Positions 41,340 through 50,979 of a DNA stretch of 64,000 bases are shown here, in pieces (the stretch's first letter is position 1; the number at the start of each line of letters is the position of its first letter). The notes under the pieces were generated by a model. The model was given only the letters and a program-made list of their open reading frames with translations. It did not search any database and was not told the origin of the DNA. The position numbers and the translations under genes are program-made. Source of the DNA: Cellulomonas soli (GTDB lineage Bacteria > Actinomycetota > Actinomycetes > Actinomycetales > Cellulomonadaceae); the NCBI RefSeq assembly GCF_013409305.1, contig NZ_JACBZJ010000001.1:3596001-3660000 (forward strand), given 5' to 3'.

Positions 41340-42527
41340 ATGCCTCTCACGCAGTCCGCGGTCGCGCACATCCCGCGCAGCGGCATCCGTACCCTCATGG
41401 AGCTGGCGCTCCGCGACCCGCAGGCGATCCACCTCGAGATCGGCGAGCCGGACGCCGTCACGGCTCCGCACATCGTCGAGGCCGCGCACGCGGCCGCCGT
41501 CTCGGGGCGCACCGGCTACACCTCGAGCACCGGACTGCCCGCGCTGCGCGCGGCCTTCGCCGACCGGGTGACGGCCACGCGCGGCAGGCCGACCGGACCT
41601 GAGGAGATCGTGGTCACCACCGGGGCGATGCACGCCCTGGCGATGGCGATGGCCGCGCTGCTGGCCCCCGGGGACGAGATCCTCGTCCCGGACCCGGAGT
41701 TCCCGAACTGGCGGATGCAGGCCGTCGCGGTCGGCGCGGTCGCCCGGACGTACCCGACGCACGCCGAGCACGGGTTCGTGCCGCGGGCGGCGGACATCGA
41801 GGCCGCGATCACCGACCGTACGCGCGCGATCCTGCTCTGCTCGCCGAACAACCCGACGGGCGCGGTCTACCCGCGCGCCACGATCGAGGCGGTCTACGAC
41901 ATCGCCCGCCGTCACGACCTGTGGCTGTTCTCCGACGAGTGCTACGAGGCGATCACGTTCGACGTGCCGCACGTGAGCCCGTGCGCGATGGACGTCGACG
42001 GGCGCGTGCTGACCTTCCTGAGCCTGTCGAAGTCGTACGCGATGACCGGCTGGCGGCTCGGCTGCGTGGTGATCCCCGACCCCAAGGTCGTCGAGCTGAT
42101 GAGCCAGCTCGCGGAGGCGACCGTCGCGTGCCCGTCGGCGTTGAGCCAGCACGCCGGCCTGGCGGCCCTCACCGGACCGCAGGACTGCGTCGCCGAGGCC
42201 GTCGACTCCTACCGGGAACGCCGGGACGCGGCCGTGGCTCTGCTGACCGCGCGGGGCATCGACTGCGTGCGCCCGGACGGCGCGTTCTACCTCATGGTGG
42301 ACGTCTCACGGGTGACCGACGACTCGCACGCCTTCGCCCTGGACCTGCTCGCCGAGCAGCACGTCGCGGTGGCGCCCGGCGCGACGTTCGGACCGGCGGC
42401 CGCCTCGATGGTCCGGGTCTCGCTCGCCTCCGAGCGCGGACAGCTGATCGAGGGGCTCAGCAGGCTTGCCGACCACGTCGACGCATGCGCGGCACGGCGT
42501 GAGCTGCTCGCGCTCCCGCAGGCGTGA
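41340..42527 (+). CDS. Class I/II PLP-dependent aminotransferase
   Basis: A 395-residue fold-type I aminotransferase. The blocks LEIGEPDAVTAPHI, TSSTGLPALRAAF, CSPNNPTGAVYPR (Asn for PLP), SDECYEAITFD and the PLP lysine in SLSKSYAMTGWRLG are intact. It belongs to the aspartate/aromatic aminotransferase group, with no clear specificity. The start appears leaderless. It uses PLP and lies between pdxS and pdxT, but a direct link to vitamin B6 is not implied. Confidence 0.9.
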   Translation: MPLTQSAVAHIPRSGIRTLMELALRDPQAIHLEIGEPDAVTAPHIVEAAHAAAVSGRTGYTSSTGLPALRAAFADRVTATRGRPTGPEEIVVTTGAMHALAMAMAALLAPGDEILVPDPEFPNWRMQAVAVGAVARTYPTHAEHGFVPRAADIEAAITDRTRAILLCSPNNPTGAVYPRATIEAVYDIARRHDLWLFSDECYEAITFDVPHVSPCAMDVDGRVLTFLSLSKSYAMTGWRLGCVVIPDPKVVELMSQLAEATVACPSALSQHAGLAALTGPQDCVAEAVDSYRERRDAAVALLTARGIDCVRPDGAFYLMVDVSRVTDDSHAFALDLLAEQHVAVAPGATFGPAAASMVRVSLASERGQLIEGLSRLADHVDACAARRELLALPQA

Positions 42528-42533
42528 CGGCGT

Positions 42534-42567
42534 CGCCGGCTGCGCACGGACGCTCGCGCAGCCGGCG
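42534..42567. terminator. Hairpin after the aminotransferase gene
   Basis: A perfect 12-bp stem (cgccggctgcgc / gcgcagccggcg) with a 10-nt loop starts 7 bp past the stop. Confidence 0.7.
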
Positions 42568-42580
42568 CGGGACGCGACCG

Positions 42581-42586
42581 TAGGAT
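42581..42586 (+). promoter_or_regulatory. -10 element of pdxT
   Basis: TAGGAT ends 7 nt before the GTG start of pdxT, again with no Shine-Dalgarno site. Confidence 0.5.
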
Positions 42587-42593
42587 CGGCGCC

Positions 42594-43205
42594 GTGAGTC
42601 CGACGATCGGTGTCCTGTCCCTGCAGGGAGACGTGCGCGAGCACGTCCACGCGCTCGAGGCGGTCGGCGCCCGCGCGGTCGGCGTGCGTCGTGCGAGCGA
42701 GCTCGAAGCCGTGGACGCCCTGGTGATCCCCGGCGGCGAGTCGACGACGATCGACAAGCTCCTGCGCGCGTTCGACCTGTTCGATCCGGTCCAGCTGCGG
42801 CTGCGCCAGGGCATGCCCGCCTACGGTTCGTGCGCCGGGATGATCCTGCTCGCCGACAGGGTGATCGGGGCGATCGAGGGGCAGCGCACGCTGGGTGGCG
42901 TCGACATCACGGTGCGGCGCAACGCGTTCGGCCGGCAGGTCGACTCCTTCGAGACCGACCTGACGATCGACGGTGTCGACGACAGCGCCCACACCCCTCT
43001 GCACGCCGTGTTCATCCGGGCGCCGTGGGTCGAGGAGGTCGGTCCGGCGGCCGCGGTCCTCGGTCGCGTCGACGGGGGCCCGTCCGCCGGTAGGATCGTC
43101 GCGGTGCGTCAGGGCCCGTTGCTCGTCACCTCGTTCCATCCCGAGGTGACCGGTGACACGCGGGTGCACCGACTGTTCGTGCAGATCGTCCGCGACAGCC
43201 TGTGA
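42594..43205 (+). CDS. pdxT: Pyridoxal 5'-phosphate synthase glutaminase, PdxT subunit
   Basis: A 203-residue class I glutamine amidotransferase supplying ammonia to PdxS. The start [15 protein letters not shown], the oxyanion loop IPGGESTTI, the nucleophile in YGSCAGMIL (Cys80) and the His-Glu pair in SFHPEVTGD (His182, Glu184) complete the catalytic triad. Its start looks leaderless and it follows a terminator, so it is transcribed separately from pdxS. Confidence 0.96.
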   Translation: MSPTIGVLSLQGDVREHVHALEAVGARAVGVRRASELEAVDALVIPGGESTTIDKLLRAFDLFDPVQLRLRQGMPAYGSCAGMILLADRVIGAIEGQRTLGGVDITVRRNAFGRQVDSFETDLTIDGVDDSAHTPLHAVFIRAPWVEEVGPAAAVLGRVDGGPSAGRIVAVRQGPLLVTSFHPEVTGDTRVHRLFVQIVRDSL

Positions 43206-43282
43206 CCGCGCACCCCGCGCCATGACGCACGGGGGAGCAGCGAGCGCACGCCGGCGGCGGAGACGGAAGGGTTGCTGAAGCG

Positions 43283-44038
43283 ATGTCGGGTCACTCCAAG
43301 TGGGCCACCACCAAGCACAAGAAGGCCGTGGTCGACGCCAAGCGGAGCAAGCTCTTCGCGAAGCTCATCAAGAACATCGAGGTCGCCGCGCGCACCGGTG
43401 GCGGTGACCTCGCGGGGAACCCCACGCTGTTCGACGCGGTGCAGAAGGCCAAGAAGTCCTCGGTCCCGATCGACAACATCACGCGTGCGGTCAAGCGTGG
43501 TTCGGGGCAGGAGGCCGGCGGCGCCGACTACCAGACGATCATGTACGAGGGCTACGGCCCCGGCGGCGTCGCGGTGCTGGTCGAGTGCCTCACGGACAAC
43601 CGCAACCGTGCCGCCTCCGACGTGCGTGTCGCGTTCACGCGTAACGGCGGCCAGATGGCCGACCCCGGCTCGGTGTCGTACATCTTCTCCCGCAAGGGTG
43701 TCGTCATCGTGCCCAAGGAGGGCACCGACGAGGACACCGTGATGGAGGCCGTCCTGGAGGCCGGTGGCGAGGAGGTCACCGACCTGGGTGACCAGTTCGA
43801 GGTCCTGAGCGAGGCCACCGACCTGGTGCCCGTGCGCACGGCCCTGCAGGAGGCCGGCATCGACTACGACTCCGCCGACGTCGTGTTCTGGCCGGCGACG
43901 CAGATCGAGGTCGACGCCGAGGGTGCCCGCAAGATCCTGAGGCTCATCGATGCGCTCGAGGACTCCGACGACGTGCAGAACGTCTTCGCGAACTTCGACG
44001 CCTCCGACGAGGTCATGGCCGAGCTGGAGAACGACTGA
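43283..44038 (+). CDS. yebC: YebC/PmpR-family DNA-binding regulatory protein
   Basis: A 251-residue protein of the YebC family, with the conserved N-terminus [33 protein letters not shown], and [20 protein letters not shown] lies upstream of the ATG. Members act as transcription factors (PmpR) or help ribosomes through polyproline stretches. In actinobacteria the gene commonly precedes ruvC, as here. A perfect hairpin follows. Confidence 0.95.
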   Translation: MSGHSKWATTKHKKAVVDAKRSKLFAKLIKNIEVAARTGGGDLAGNPTLFDAVQKAKKSSVPIDNITRAVKRGSGQEAGGADYQTIMYEGYGPGGVAVLVECLTDNRNRAASDVRVAFTRNGGQMADPGSVSYIFSRKGVVIVPKEGTDEDTVMEAVLEAGGEEVTDLGDQFEVLSEATDLVPVRTALQEAGIDYDSADVVFWPATQIEVDAEGARKILRLIDALEDSDDVQNVFANFDASDEVMAELEND

Positions 44039-44054
44039 CCGTTCGAGCGTCCGT

Positions 44055-44092
44055 CACGCGGGGCCCGGGTTCGACGACCCGGGCCCCGCGTG
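44055..44092 (+). terminator. Strong hairpin after yebC
   Basis: A perfect 16-bp stem (cacgcggggcccgggt / acccgggccccgcgtg) with a 6-nt loop begins 17 bp past the stop. Confidence 0.85.
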
Positions 44093-44165
44093 CGTCTGCA
44101 GGCAGTCCTCGTCGGGCAGGGCAGCGTGTCCGCGCGCCGTCGACGGCCTCGACGCCGGTCCCTGG

Positions 44166-44171
44166 GATCAT
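44166..44171 (+). promoter_or_regulatory. -10-like element of ruvC
   Basis: GATCAT ends 6 nt before the GTG of ruvC; no Shine-Dalgarno site is present. It departs from the TANNNT form at its first bases, so confidence is modest. Confidence 0.35.
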
Positions 44172-44177
44172 GGGCCG

Positions 44178-44747
44178 GTGCGCGTCCTCGGAGTCGATCC
44201 TGGCCTGACCCGGTGCGGTCTGGGCGTCGTGGACGGACTGCCCGGGCGCCGCGTCCGCATGGTCGGTGTGGGCGTCGCGCGCTCCGACCCCGCGAGCGAT
44301 GTCGACCAGCGCCTGCTGACGATCGAGGCGCAGATCGAGGAGTGGATCGAGGAGCACGCGCCCGACACGGTGGCGATCGAGCGGGTGTTCGCCCAGCACA
44401 ACCTGCGCACGGTCATGGGTACCGCGCAGGTCGCGGGCATCGCCATGGTCGCCGCTGCACGCCGGCGGATCCCGGTCGCCCTGCACACGCCGAGCGAGGT
44501 CAAGGCGGCTGTCACCGGCAGCGGACGGGCCGACAAGGCGCAGGTGCAGACCATGGTCGCCCGGCTGCTCGGCCTCGACGAGCTGCCCCGCCCGGCGGAC
44601 GCCGCGGACGCGCTCGCGCTGGCCATCTGCCACCTCTGGCGGCCCGCCGGTGCGCTCGGTGCGCCGCAGCGGCCTCCGTCGTCCGGGCTGACGTCGGCGC
44701 AGGCCCGCTGGGCAGCCGCCGAGCAGGCCGCCCGGCGGCGCGGGTGA
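44178..44747 (+). CDS. ruvC: Holliday junction endonuclease RuvC
   Basis: A 189-residue resolvase that cuts Holliday junctions. The acidic residues are in [12 protein letters not shown] (Asp7), VAIERVF (Glu68) and the C-terminal [14 protein letters not shown] pair. The segment [13 protein letters not shown] is typical. The GTG start seems leaderless. It heads the ruvC-ruvA-ruvB set, but 120 bp with an SOS-like box separate it from ruvA. Confidence 0.96.
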   Translation: MRVLGVDPGLTRCGLGVVDGLPGRRVRMVGVGVARSDPASDVDQRLLTIEAQIEEWIEEHAPDTVAIERVFAQHNLRTVMGTAQVAGIAMVAAARRRIPVALHTPSEVKAAVTGSGRADKAQVQTMVARLLGLDELPRPADAADALALAICHLWRPAGALGAPQRPPSSGLTSAQARWAAAEQAARRRG

Positions 44748-44756
44748 GCGTGTCCT

Positions 44757-44772
44757 TCGTACACCTGTTCGC
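44757..44772. promoter_or_regulatory. LexA/SOS-like box upstream of ruvA
   Basis: TCGTAC-ACCT-GTTCGC matches the actinobacterial LexA box TCGAAC-N4-GTTCGA with one mismatch in each arm. It lies 10 bp after the ruvC stop and 96 bp before ruvA. A CACAGT at 44782-44787 may be the -10. Confidence 0.65.
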
Positions 44773-44867
44773 CTCGTGTGGCACAGTGGTGACCCGCCGG
44801 GGGACCGCAGGTCGAGGCGTGAGCGCGACGAGGCGGGTATGAGCTGGTCGGACGAGGGGAGTGCGCG

Positions 44868-45485
44868 GTGATCGCGTCGGTGCACGGGACGGTGCTGGCG
44901 GTCCGGCTGGACGCCGCCGTCGTCGAGGTCGGCGGGATCGGCCTGCTGGTGCAGGCCACGCCGACGACGCTGGCGGGTCTGCGGGTCGGTTCGACCGCCC
45001 GCCTGGCCACCTCGATGATCGTCCGTGAGGACTCCCTGACGCTCTTCGGCTTCGCCGAGGTGGACGAGCGCGACGTGTTCGAGGTCGTGCAGACCGTCAG
45101 CGGTGTCGGGCCGCGCCTGGCGCTGGCGATGCTCGCGGTGCACACGCCCGACGGTCTGCGGCGCGCAGTCGCAGGCGAGGACCTCGCTGCGCTGCAGCGG
45201 GTGCCCGGCATCGGCCGCAAGGGCGCCCAGCGCATCGTGCTCGAGCTGGGCGACCGGCTCGGCGCGCCCGTCGGCGGCGCGGCCGGCGCTGCGGGGGGTG
45301 CTCCCGCGGTCGCCGACCGGCGCGAGCAGGTGATCGAGGCGCTCGTCGGCCTCGGCTGGCAGGCCAGGGCCGCCCAGGACGCCGTCTCGAGCGTGCTGGC
45401 AGGCTCGGAGGAGCCCGTCGCGGACGCCGAGGTGGCGGGCCTGCTGCGGGCTGCGCTGCGCACCCTCGGAGGCGCACGTGGATGA
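44868..45485 (+). CDS. ruvA: Holliday junction branch-migration protein RuvA
   Basis: A 205-residue DNA-binding subunit. The OB-fold start [25 protein letters not shown], the two helix-hairpin-helix elements ([14 protein letters not shown] and [20 protein letters not shown]) and the C-terminal three-helix domain III ([17 protein letters not shown]) are all there. GAGGGGA precedes the GTG. It overlaps ruvB by 8 nt. Confidence 0.96.
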   Translation: MIASVHGTVLAVRLDAAVVEVGGIGLLVQATPTTLAGLRVGSTARLATSMIVREDSLTLFGFAEVDERDVFEVVQTVSGVGPRLALAMLAVHTPDGLRRAVAGEDLAALQRVPGIGRKGAQRIVLELGDRLGAPVGGAAGAAGGAPAVADRREQVIEALVGLGWQARAAQDAVSSVLAGSEEPVADAEVAGLLRAALRTLGGARG

Positions 45486-46542
45486 CGACCGCCTCGACGA
45501 GGAGCTGGTCACCGAGCGGTTCGACGCCGAGTCGCTGGTGCGCGCGGGGGCCGACGACCTCGAGCGCGCCGCCGAGGCTGCTCTGCGCCCGCGCCGGCTC
45601 GAGGAGTTCGTCGGCCAGGCCGTCGTGCGCGAGCAGCTCTCGCTCGTGCTGCAGGCCGCGATGGCCCGAGGCCGTGCTCCGGACCACGTGCTGCTGTCCG
45701 GACCGCCCGGGCTCGGCAAGACCACGCTCGCGATGATCATCGCGGGCGAGCTCGGGGCGTCGTTGCGCATCACCAGCGGGCCGGCGATCCAGCATGCGGG
45801 CGACCTCGCGGCGGTGCTGTCCTCGCTCGAGGAGGGCGAGGTGCTGTTCATCGACGAGATCCACCGTCTGGCCCGCCCCGCCGAGGAGCTGCTGTACGTG
45901 GCGATGGAGGACTTCCGGGTCGACGTGGTCGTCGGCAAGGGGGCCGGTGCGAGCGCGATCCCGTTGACCCTCCCGCCGTTCACGGTCGTCGGGGCCACGA
46001 CGCGTGCGGGCCTGCTTCCCGCGCCGCTGCGCGACCGCTTCGGGTTCACGGGGCACCTGGACTTCTACGCGACCGAGGAGCTCGAGCGCGTCCTGGTGCG
46101 TTCGGCCGGTCTGCTCGGCGTGCCGCTCGCCGGCGAGGCGGCCGCGGAGATCGCCTCCCGGTCACGCGGCACGCCCCGGATCGCCAACCGGCTGCTGCGC
46201 CGCGTGCGGGACTGGGCCGAGGTGCGAGGCGACGGCACCCTCGGGCTCGCCGCCGCCCGCTCCGCGTTGCAGGTGTACGAGGTGGACGAACGAGGGCTCG
46301 ACCGGCTCGACCGTGCGGTCCTGAGCGCCCTGTGCACCCGGTTCGGCGGGGGGCCGGTCGGTCTGACGACCCTGGCGGTGGCCGTCGGTGAGGAGCCGGA
46401 GACCGTGGAGACCGTCGCCGAGCCGTTCCTCGTGCGCGAGGGGCTCGTGGGGCGGACGCAGCGGGGGCGCGTCGCCCTCCCTGCCGCCTGGGAGCACCTC
46501 GGCCTCGACGTCCCGAAGACGGTCGACACACTGTTCGGATAG
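45478..46542 (+). CDS. ruvB: Holliday junction helicase RuvB
   Basis: A 354-residue AAA+ motor. Walker [10 protein letters not shown] (75-83), Walker B FIDEIHRL (DEIH 126-129), sensor GATTRAG, the Arg finger region LRDRFGF, and the C-terminal winged helix with [10 protein letters not shown] are conserved. It starts with GTG inside the end of ruvA. Together with RuvA it moves Holliday junctions for RuvC. Confidence 0.97.
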   Translation: MDDDRLDEELVTERFDAESLVRAGADDLERAAEAALRPRRLEEFVGQAVVREQLSLVLQAAMARGRAPDHVLLSGPPGLGKTTLAMIIAGELGASLRITSGPAIQHAGDLAAVLSSLEEGEVLFIDEIHRLARPAEELLYVAMEDFRVDVVVGKGAGASAIPLTLPPFTVVGATTRAGLLPAPLRDRFGFTGHLDFYATEELERVLVRSAGLLGVPLAGEAAAEIASRSRGTPRIANRLLRRVRDWAEVRGDGTLGLAAARSALQVYEVDERGLDRLDRAVLSALCTRFGGGPVGLTTLAVAVGEEPETVETVAEPFLVREGLVGRTQRGRVALPAAWEHLGLDVPKTVDTLFG

Positions 46543-46645
46543 TGCTCCACACCGCCCCCGGGGCCCGGCTCCTGACGGTGCGGGCGGGGCGCGCGTGCGC
46601 TCCGGTGGGCGGGTCGGGCGGCGTCCAGGGAGCTGTCGGGTGGTG

Positions 46646-46678
46646 ATCCGGGAGTGGTCCGGGAGTGGTCCGGGAACT
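46646..46678. repeat. Three 11-bp tandem repeats ahead of the yajC promoter
   Basis: Two atccgggagtg/gtccgggagtg units and a partial third (gtccgggaact) lie just upstream of the predicted yajC promoter. They could be a protein-binding site or neutral repeats. Confidence 0.5.
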
Positions 46679-46696
46679 GTCGGGGGCCGAAGCGCG

Positions 46697-46725
46697 TTGG
46701 AGCGGCGACCCGCTGCGCCTAGACT
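46697..46725 (+). promoter_or_regulatory. Predicted promoter of the yajC-secDF-apt-rel group
   Basis: TTGGAG (46697-46702) and TAGACT (46720-46725) are separated by exactly 17 bp, the best housekeeping-type promoter in the window. The expected transcript starts about 30 nt before yajC. Confidence 0.65.
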
Positions 46726-46761
46726 GCGGCGGGCCTTGCATCTCGATCGGAGTCAATCGCT

Positions 46762-47178
46762 GTGGACTACTCGTTCATCCTCATCCTCGGTCTCGCGTTC
46801 GTCGCGCTGTGGCTCATGACCGGCCGCTCGCGCAAGCAGCAGCGCGAGTCCGCGGACTTCCGCGCGAACCTCGCCGAGGGTGACGAGGTCATGACGGCCT
46901 CCGGACTGTTCGGCACGGTCGTGGACGTCGAGGACGACGTCATCACGCTGGAGTCGACGCCGGGCAGCCGGACGCGCTGGTTGCGTGCCGCGATCGCCAA
47001 GAAGGTCGACCCGCCGCTCGTCGACGAGGTCGAGGACGACGAGCTCGACGACGAGGGCGACGAGCCCGACGAGGACGAGGTCCCGTCCGACGACGAGGTC
47101 ATCGAGGTCCCCGACGACCTGTCCTCGCTGACCGACGGTCGTGACGACCAGGACCCGGACGACGACCCGAAGAAGTAG
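46762..47178 (+). CDS. yajC: Preprotein translocase accessory subunit YajC
   Basis: A 138-residue membrane protein. One N-terminal helix (YSFILILGLAFVALWLM) is followed by the YajC core LAEGDEVMTASGLFGTVVDVEDDVITLE. The last 55 residues are almost entirely Asp/Glu, a long acidic tail for this family. GGAG lies upstream of the GTG. It heads the operon with secD and secF, as in most bacteria. Confidence 0.93.
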   Translation: MDYSFILILGLAFVALWLMTGRSRKQQRESADFRANLAEGDEVMTASGLFGTVVDVEDDVITLESTPGSRTRWLRAAIAKKVDPPLVDEVEDDELDDEGDEPDEDEVPSDDEVIEVPDDLSSLTDGRDDQDPDDDPKK

Positions 47179-47262
47179 CCTGCCCCGGTCCGGACCTCGG
47201 CGTCCGGGCCACGATCCCACCGGCCGCGCCTGCGGTCGGTGCGCGCACGAGAGAAGACTCCG

Positions 47263-49221
47263 TTGGCACCTCCCACCCGCCGGCAGCGGCCGGTCCGCAC
47301 GCTCACCGTGCTCGGCCTGCTGATCCTCGCGATCTTCGGCGCCGTGCTCGCCGGCACGAAGTGGTCCGACGCGTCGTTGACGCCGAACCTGGCCCTGGAC
47401 CTCGAGGGCGGCACGCAGATCATCCTGCAGCCGATCGCGGACTCCGGGGCGGACGTCCCGCAGGAGACGATCAACCAGGCGATCGAGGTCATCCGCCAGC
47501 GCGTGGACTCCTCCGGTGTCTCCGAGGCGGAGATCGCCAGCCAGGGCGACAAGATCGTCGTCTCGCTCCCGGGTCACCCGAGCGAGGAGACGCTCGACCT
47601 GGTGCGGACCTCCGCGAAGATGGAGTTCCGCCCGGTCCTCTCGTACGGGGCCCCCGAGCCGGTCGCCACGGACACCGCGACCGACGGCGCAACCGCCGCG
47701 GCCACCGATGCGGCGGCCGCCACGCCGACGGCCGAGGCGACGACCGAGCCGTCCGACGTGCCGACGAAGGCCGCCCCCGACAGCCCGAGCGACGCCGAGT
47801 ACTACGTGACCCCGGCCGTCCAGGCCCGGTTCGACGAGCTCGACTGCACCGACCCCGCGAACCTGACGGGTGGCGCGTCGGGCGACCCCGACGTCGCGCT
47901 GGTCACCTGCGACCCCGAGGGCACGACGAAGTACATCCTCGGCCCGGTGGAGATCGAGGGCTCGGACATCAAGAACGCGAGCTCGGGCCTCCAGGTCAAC
48001 TCGCAGGGCTCCGTCACGAACGAGTGGGTCGTCAACATGGCGTTCAACTCGGCCGGCACCAAGCTGTTCGCGGACGTGACCGAGCGCCTGCAGGGTCTGA
48101 CCTCCCCGCAGAACCAGTTCGCCATGGTCCTCGACGGCCTGGTCATCTCCGCTCCGGGGCTGGACCCCGGTGTCATCATCAACGACGGCAAGGCCGAGAT
48201 CTCCGGCACCTTCACCCGGGACTCGGCCGCGACGCTGGCCAACCAGCTCAACTTCGGTGCGCTGCCGCTGTCGTTCGAGGTGCAGAGCGAGCAGCAGATC
48301 TCCGCGACGCTGGGCACCGAGCAGCTGCAGAAGGGCCTGATCGCCGGCCTCATCGGCCTGGTGCTCGTCGTCATCTACTCGATGCTGCAGTACCGCGCGC
48401 TCGGTCTGGTGACCGTCGCCTCGCTCGTGGTCGCCACGATCGTCACCTACGGCGTGATCGCGCTGCTGTCCTGGACCCAGGGGTACCGGCTGTCGCTGCC
48501 CGGTGTCGCCGGCCTGATCGTGGCCATCGGCATCACCGCGGACTCGTTCATCGTGTACTTCGAACGCATCCGTGACGAGCTGCGCGAGGGACGTCCGCTC
48601 AGCGCCGCCGTCGAGCGCGGCTGGGAGCGCGCGCGCCGCACCATCCTGGCGTCCGACGCCGTCAACCTCATCGCCGCGGTCGTGCTGTACCTGCTGGCGG
48701 TCGGTGGCGTGCAGGGCTTCGCGTTCACGCTCGGCCTCACGACCCTGATCGACGTGCTGGTGGTGTTCTGCTTCACGCACCCGGTCATGGCGCTGCTGGC
48801 CCGGACGAAGTTCTTCGCCGAGGGCCACCCGGCCTCCGGCCTCGACCCGCGTCGTCTCGGCGTCACCGGTTCCCGCTACGTCGGCCGCGGTCGCGTGGTC
48901 ACCGCCCCCGAGCAGGCCGCCTCGGCCACGCCCGCCGAGAGTGCCCGCGTGCCCGTCACGGTCGGTGCCACGGGCCTGACGATCGCCGAGCGACGGGCAG
49001 CCGCCCGCGCCGCAGCGACCGACACCGCAGCCGCTGATGCTGCGGCCGCCGACACTGCAGCCGCCGACACTGCAGGAGACGGGCCGCAGGATGCGTTGTC
49101 CGACGCTCCGGCGCAGACCACGCCGGACGACACGACGTCGACCGGCAGCACGTCGATCGCGACGACGCCCGCCGGCACCCCGGTGGACGACTCCGGTCGC
49201 ACCGAGGGGAGCGAGCACTGA
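47263..49221 (+). CDS. secD: Protein translocase subunit SecD
   Basis: A 652-residue export factor from the TTG at 47263, preceded by GAGAGAAG; a GTG at 47239 would add eight residues. After the first membrane helix comes the periplasmic P1 domain (LALDLEGGTQIIL, QAIEVIRQRVDSSGVSEAEI), then the six-helix RND-like membrane part with GFTLGLTTLIDVLVV-type sequence. Two features are unusual: a Thr/Ala-rich insert (about 135-180) in the extracytoplasmic domain, and a tail of about 110 residues after the last helix containing AAADTAAAD repeats. SecD works with SecF to use the proton gradient late in export. Confidence 0.94.
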   Translation: MAPPTRRQRPVRTLTVLGLLILAIFGAVLAGTKWSDASLTPNLALDLEGGTQIILQPIADSGADVPQETINQAIEVIRQRVDSSGVSEAEIASQGDKIVVSLPGHPSEETLDLVRTSAKMEFRPVLSYGAPEPVATDTATDGATAAATDAAAATPTAEATTEPSDVPTKAAPDSPSDAEYYVTPAVQARFDELDCTDPANLTGGASGDPDVALVTCDPEGTTKYILGPVEIEGSDIKNASSGLQVNSQGSVTNEWVVNMAFNSAGTKLFADVTERLQGLTSPQNQFAMVLDGLVISAPGLDPGVIINDGKAEISGTFTRDSAATLANQLNFGALPLSFEVQSEQQISATLGTEQLQKGLIAGLIGLVLVVIYSMLQYRALGLVTVASLVVATIVTYGVIALLSWTQGYRLSLPGVAGLIVAIGITADSFIVYFERIRDELREGRPLSAAVERGWERARRTILASDAVNLIAAVVLYLLAVGGVQGFAFTLGLTTLIDVLVVFCFTHPVMALLARTKFFAEGHPASGLDPRRLGVTGSRYVGRGRVVTAPEQAASATPAESARVPVTVGATGLTIAERRAAARAAATDTAAADAAAADTAAADTAGDGPQDALSDAPAQTTPDDTTSTGSTSIATTPAGTPVDDSGRTEGSEH

Positions 49222-50324
49222 TGGCCGCCGGCTTCGCCCAGTGGGGCAACGACCTCTACACCGGTCGCCGCTCGTACGACATCGTCGGACGCCGTCGCGT
49301 CTGGTACACGATCTCCGCCGTGCTCGTGCTCATCACGGCCGTGCTGCTGATCAAGCCCGGGCTGAACCCGGGCATCGAGTTCCGCGGCGGCTCGGAGTTC
49401 GTGATCTCAGGGGTCACGGACACCGAGCAGCAGTCGGCCATCGACGCGGTGCAGTCGATCGCGCCCGAGGAGTCGCCCCGCGTGGCGACGCTGGGCACGA
49501 GCTCGCTGCGTGTGCAGACCGCCGAGCTCACCAACGACGAGGTCGAGAAGGTCAAGGCGGCACTCGCCGAGGCGTACGGCGTCTCGACGGACGAGGTGAC
49601 CAGCTCGTTCATCGGTCCGACGTGGGGTCAGGACGTCTCGCAGAAGGCTCTGCGCGGCCTCGCGGTCTTCCTGGTGTTCGTGACCATCGTGATGACCGTC
49701 TACTTCCGCAACTGGCGGATGGCCCTGGCGGCGCTCATCGCGCTGTTCCACGACCTCGTGATCACGGTGGGCATCTACGCCGGGGTCGGCTGGGAGGTCA
49801 CACCGGCGACCGTCATCGGGTTCCTCACGATCCTCGGGTACTCGATCTACGACACCGTGGTGGTGTTCGACAAGGTCCGCGAGAACACGGCGGACGCGCT
49901 CCAGCAGTCCCGGTACACGTACGCCGAGAAGGCGAACCTCGCCGTCAACCAGACGCTGGTCCGGTCGATCAACACCTCGGTCGTCGCCCTCCTGCCGGTC
50001 ACCGCGATCCTCTTCGTCGGCACGTTCATCCTGGGCGCCGGCACCCTGCGCGACATCGCGCTGGCGCTGTTCATCGGTATGGCGATCGGGACGTTCTCCT
50101 CGATCTTCCTGGCCACGCCGCTCGAGGTCACGCTGCGCGAGCGGGAGCCCGCGATCCGCGCGCACACCCGGAAGGTCCTCGAGGCACGGGCGCACGCGGC
50201 TGGTCTGGAGGGCGCCGAGGGTGCCGCGGACCAGGCGCTCGTCCCCTCCGTCCAGGTCGGCGCGTTGCGTCCCGGTGCCCACCAGGGCACGGCGGCGCAG
50301 CCCAAGCGGAAGCCGCGGCGATGA
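49221..50324 (+). CDS. secF: Protein translocase subunit SecF
   Basis: A 367-residue partner of SecD; the ATG overlaps the secD stop by one base. The first helix, the PGIEFRGGSEFVISG extracytoplasmic segment and the membrane block ATVIGFLTILGYSIYDTVVVFDKVREN are characteristic. Six membrane helices can be counted. The C-terminal 70 residues are soluble and non-conserved. The stop overlaps apt (ATGA). Confidence 0.96.
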   Translation: MAAGFAQWGNDLYTGRRSYDIVGRRRVWYTISAVLVLITAVLLIKPGLNPGIEFRGGSEFVISGVTDTEQQSAIDAVQSIAPEESPRVATLGTSSLRVQTAELTNDEVEKVKAALAEAYGVSTDEVTSSFIGPTWGQDVSQKALRGLAVFLVFVTIVMTVYFRNWRMALAALIALFHDLVITVGIYAGVGWEVTPATVIGFLTILGYSIYDTVVVFDKVRENTADALQQSRYTYAEKANLAVNQTLVRSINTSVVALLPVTAILFVGTFILGAGTLRDIALALFIGMAIGTFSSIFLATPLEVTLREREPAIRAHTRKVLEARAHAAGLEGAEGAADQALVPSVQVGALRPGAHQGTAAQPKRKPRR

Positions 50325-50872
50325 CGACAGGCATCCTCGACCCTCGTGCTGCGCTCGTGGCACGGATCGACGCACTCGTGCGCCTGGTTCCCGACTACCC
50401 GCAGGCCGGCGTGCTCTTCCGTGACATCACCCCGCTGCTCGCCGACGCCTCAGCGTTCGCCGAGGTGATCGAGGCGATCGCGGCCGACGTGCCGGGCCCG
50501 GTCGACCTGGTGGCCGGTATGGAGGCCCGTGGGTTCCTGCTCGCTGCGCCGGTCGCGGTGGCACTCGGCGCCGGGCTGCTGCCGGTGCGCAAGGCGGGCA
50601 AGCTGCCGGGGCCGACCGAGGCCGAGACCTACGAGCTCGAGTACGGCACGGCGACCGTGGAGATCCACCCGTCGACCGTGCCTGCGGGTTCGCGCGTCCT
50701 GGTGATCGACGACGTGCTCGCCACGGGCGGTACCGCAGCCGCGACCGTCACGCTGCTGGAGCGGTGCGGGGCCGAGATCGTGGGCCTGTCGTTCCTGGTC
50801 GAGATCGCCGCGCTCGAGGGGCGCGCGCGACTCGCAGGACGCGCGGTGGACGCGCTGGTGCAGGTGCCCTGA
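50321..50872 (+). CDS. apt: Adenine phosphoribosyltransferase
   Basis: A 183-residue purine salvage enzyme converting adenine and PRPP to AMP. The start overlaps secF. The VPDYPQAGVLFRDITPLL N-terminus, the adenine-site MEARGFLLAAPVA segment and the PRPP loop VLVIDDVLATGGTA (126-139) are conserved. The secF-apt-rel order is the usual one in actinobacteria. Confidence 0.96.
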   Translation: MTTGILDPRAALVARIDALVRLVPDYPQAGVLFRDITPLLADASAFAEVIEAIAADVPGPVDLVAGMEARGFLLAAPVAVALGAGLLPVRKAGKLPGPTEAETYELEYGTATVEIHPSTVPAGSRVLVIDDVLATGGTAAATVTLLERCGAEIVGLSFLVEIAALEGRARLAGRAVDALVQVP

Positions 50873-50883
50873 CCGGACGGTCG

Positions 50884-50889
50884 TAGACT
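50884..50889 (+). promoter_or_regulatory. -10-like element ahead of rel
   Basis: TAGACT lies 12 bp after the apt stop and 91 bp before rel, suggesting that rel also has its own promoter. No convincing -35 is seen. Confidence 0.35.
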
Positions 50890-50979
50890 GCTGCGAATCC
50901 GGTCCCCCTACGCGAGCGCGCCGTCACGGCAGGTCGTTCAGTCCGTGGCGGGCGGCCCTGAGGCGGAGGAGGGGGCGCG

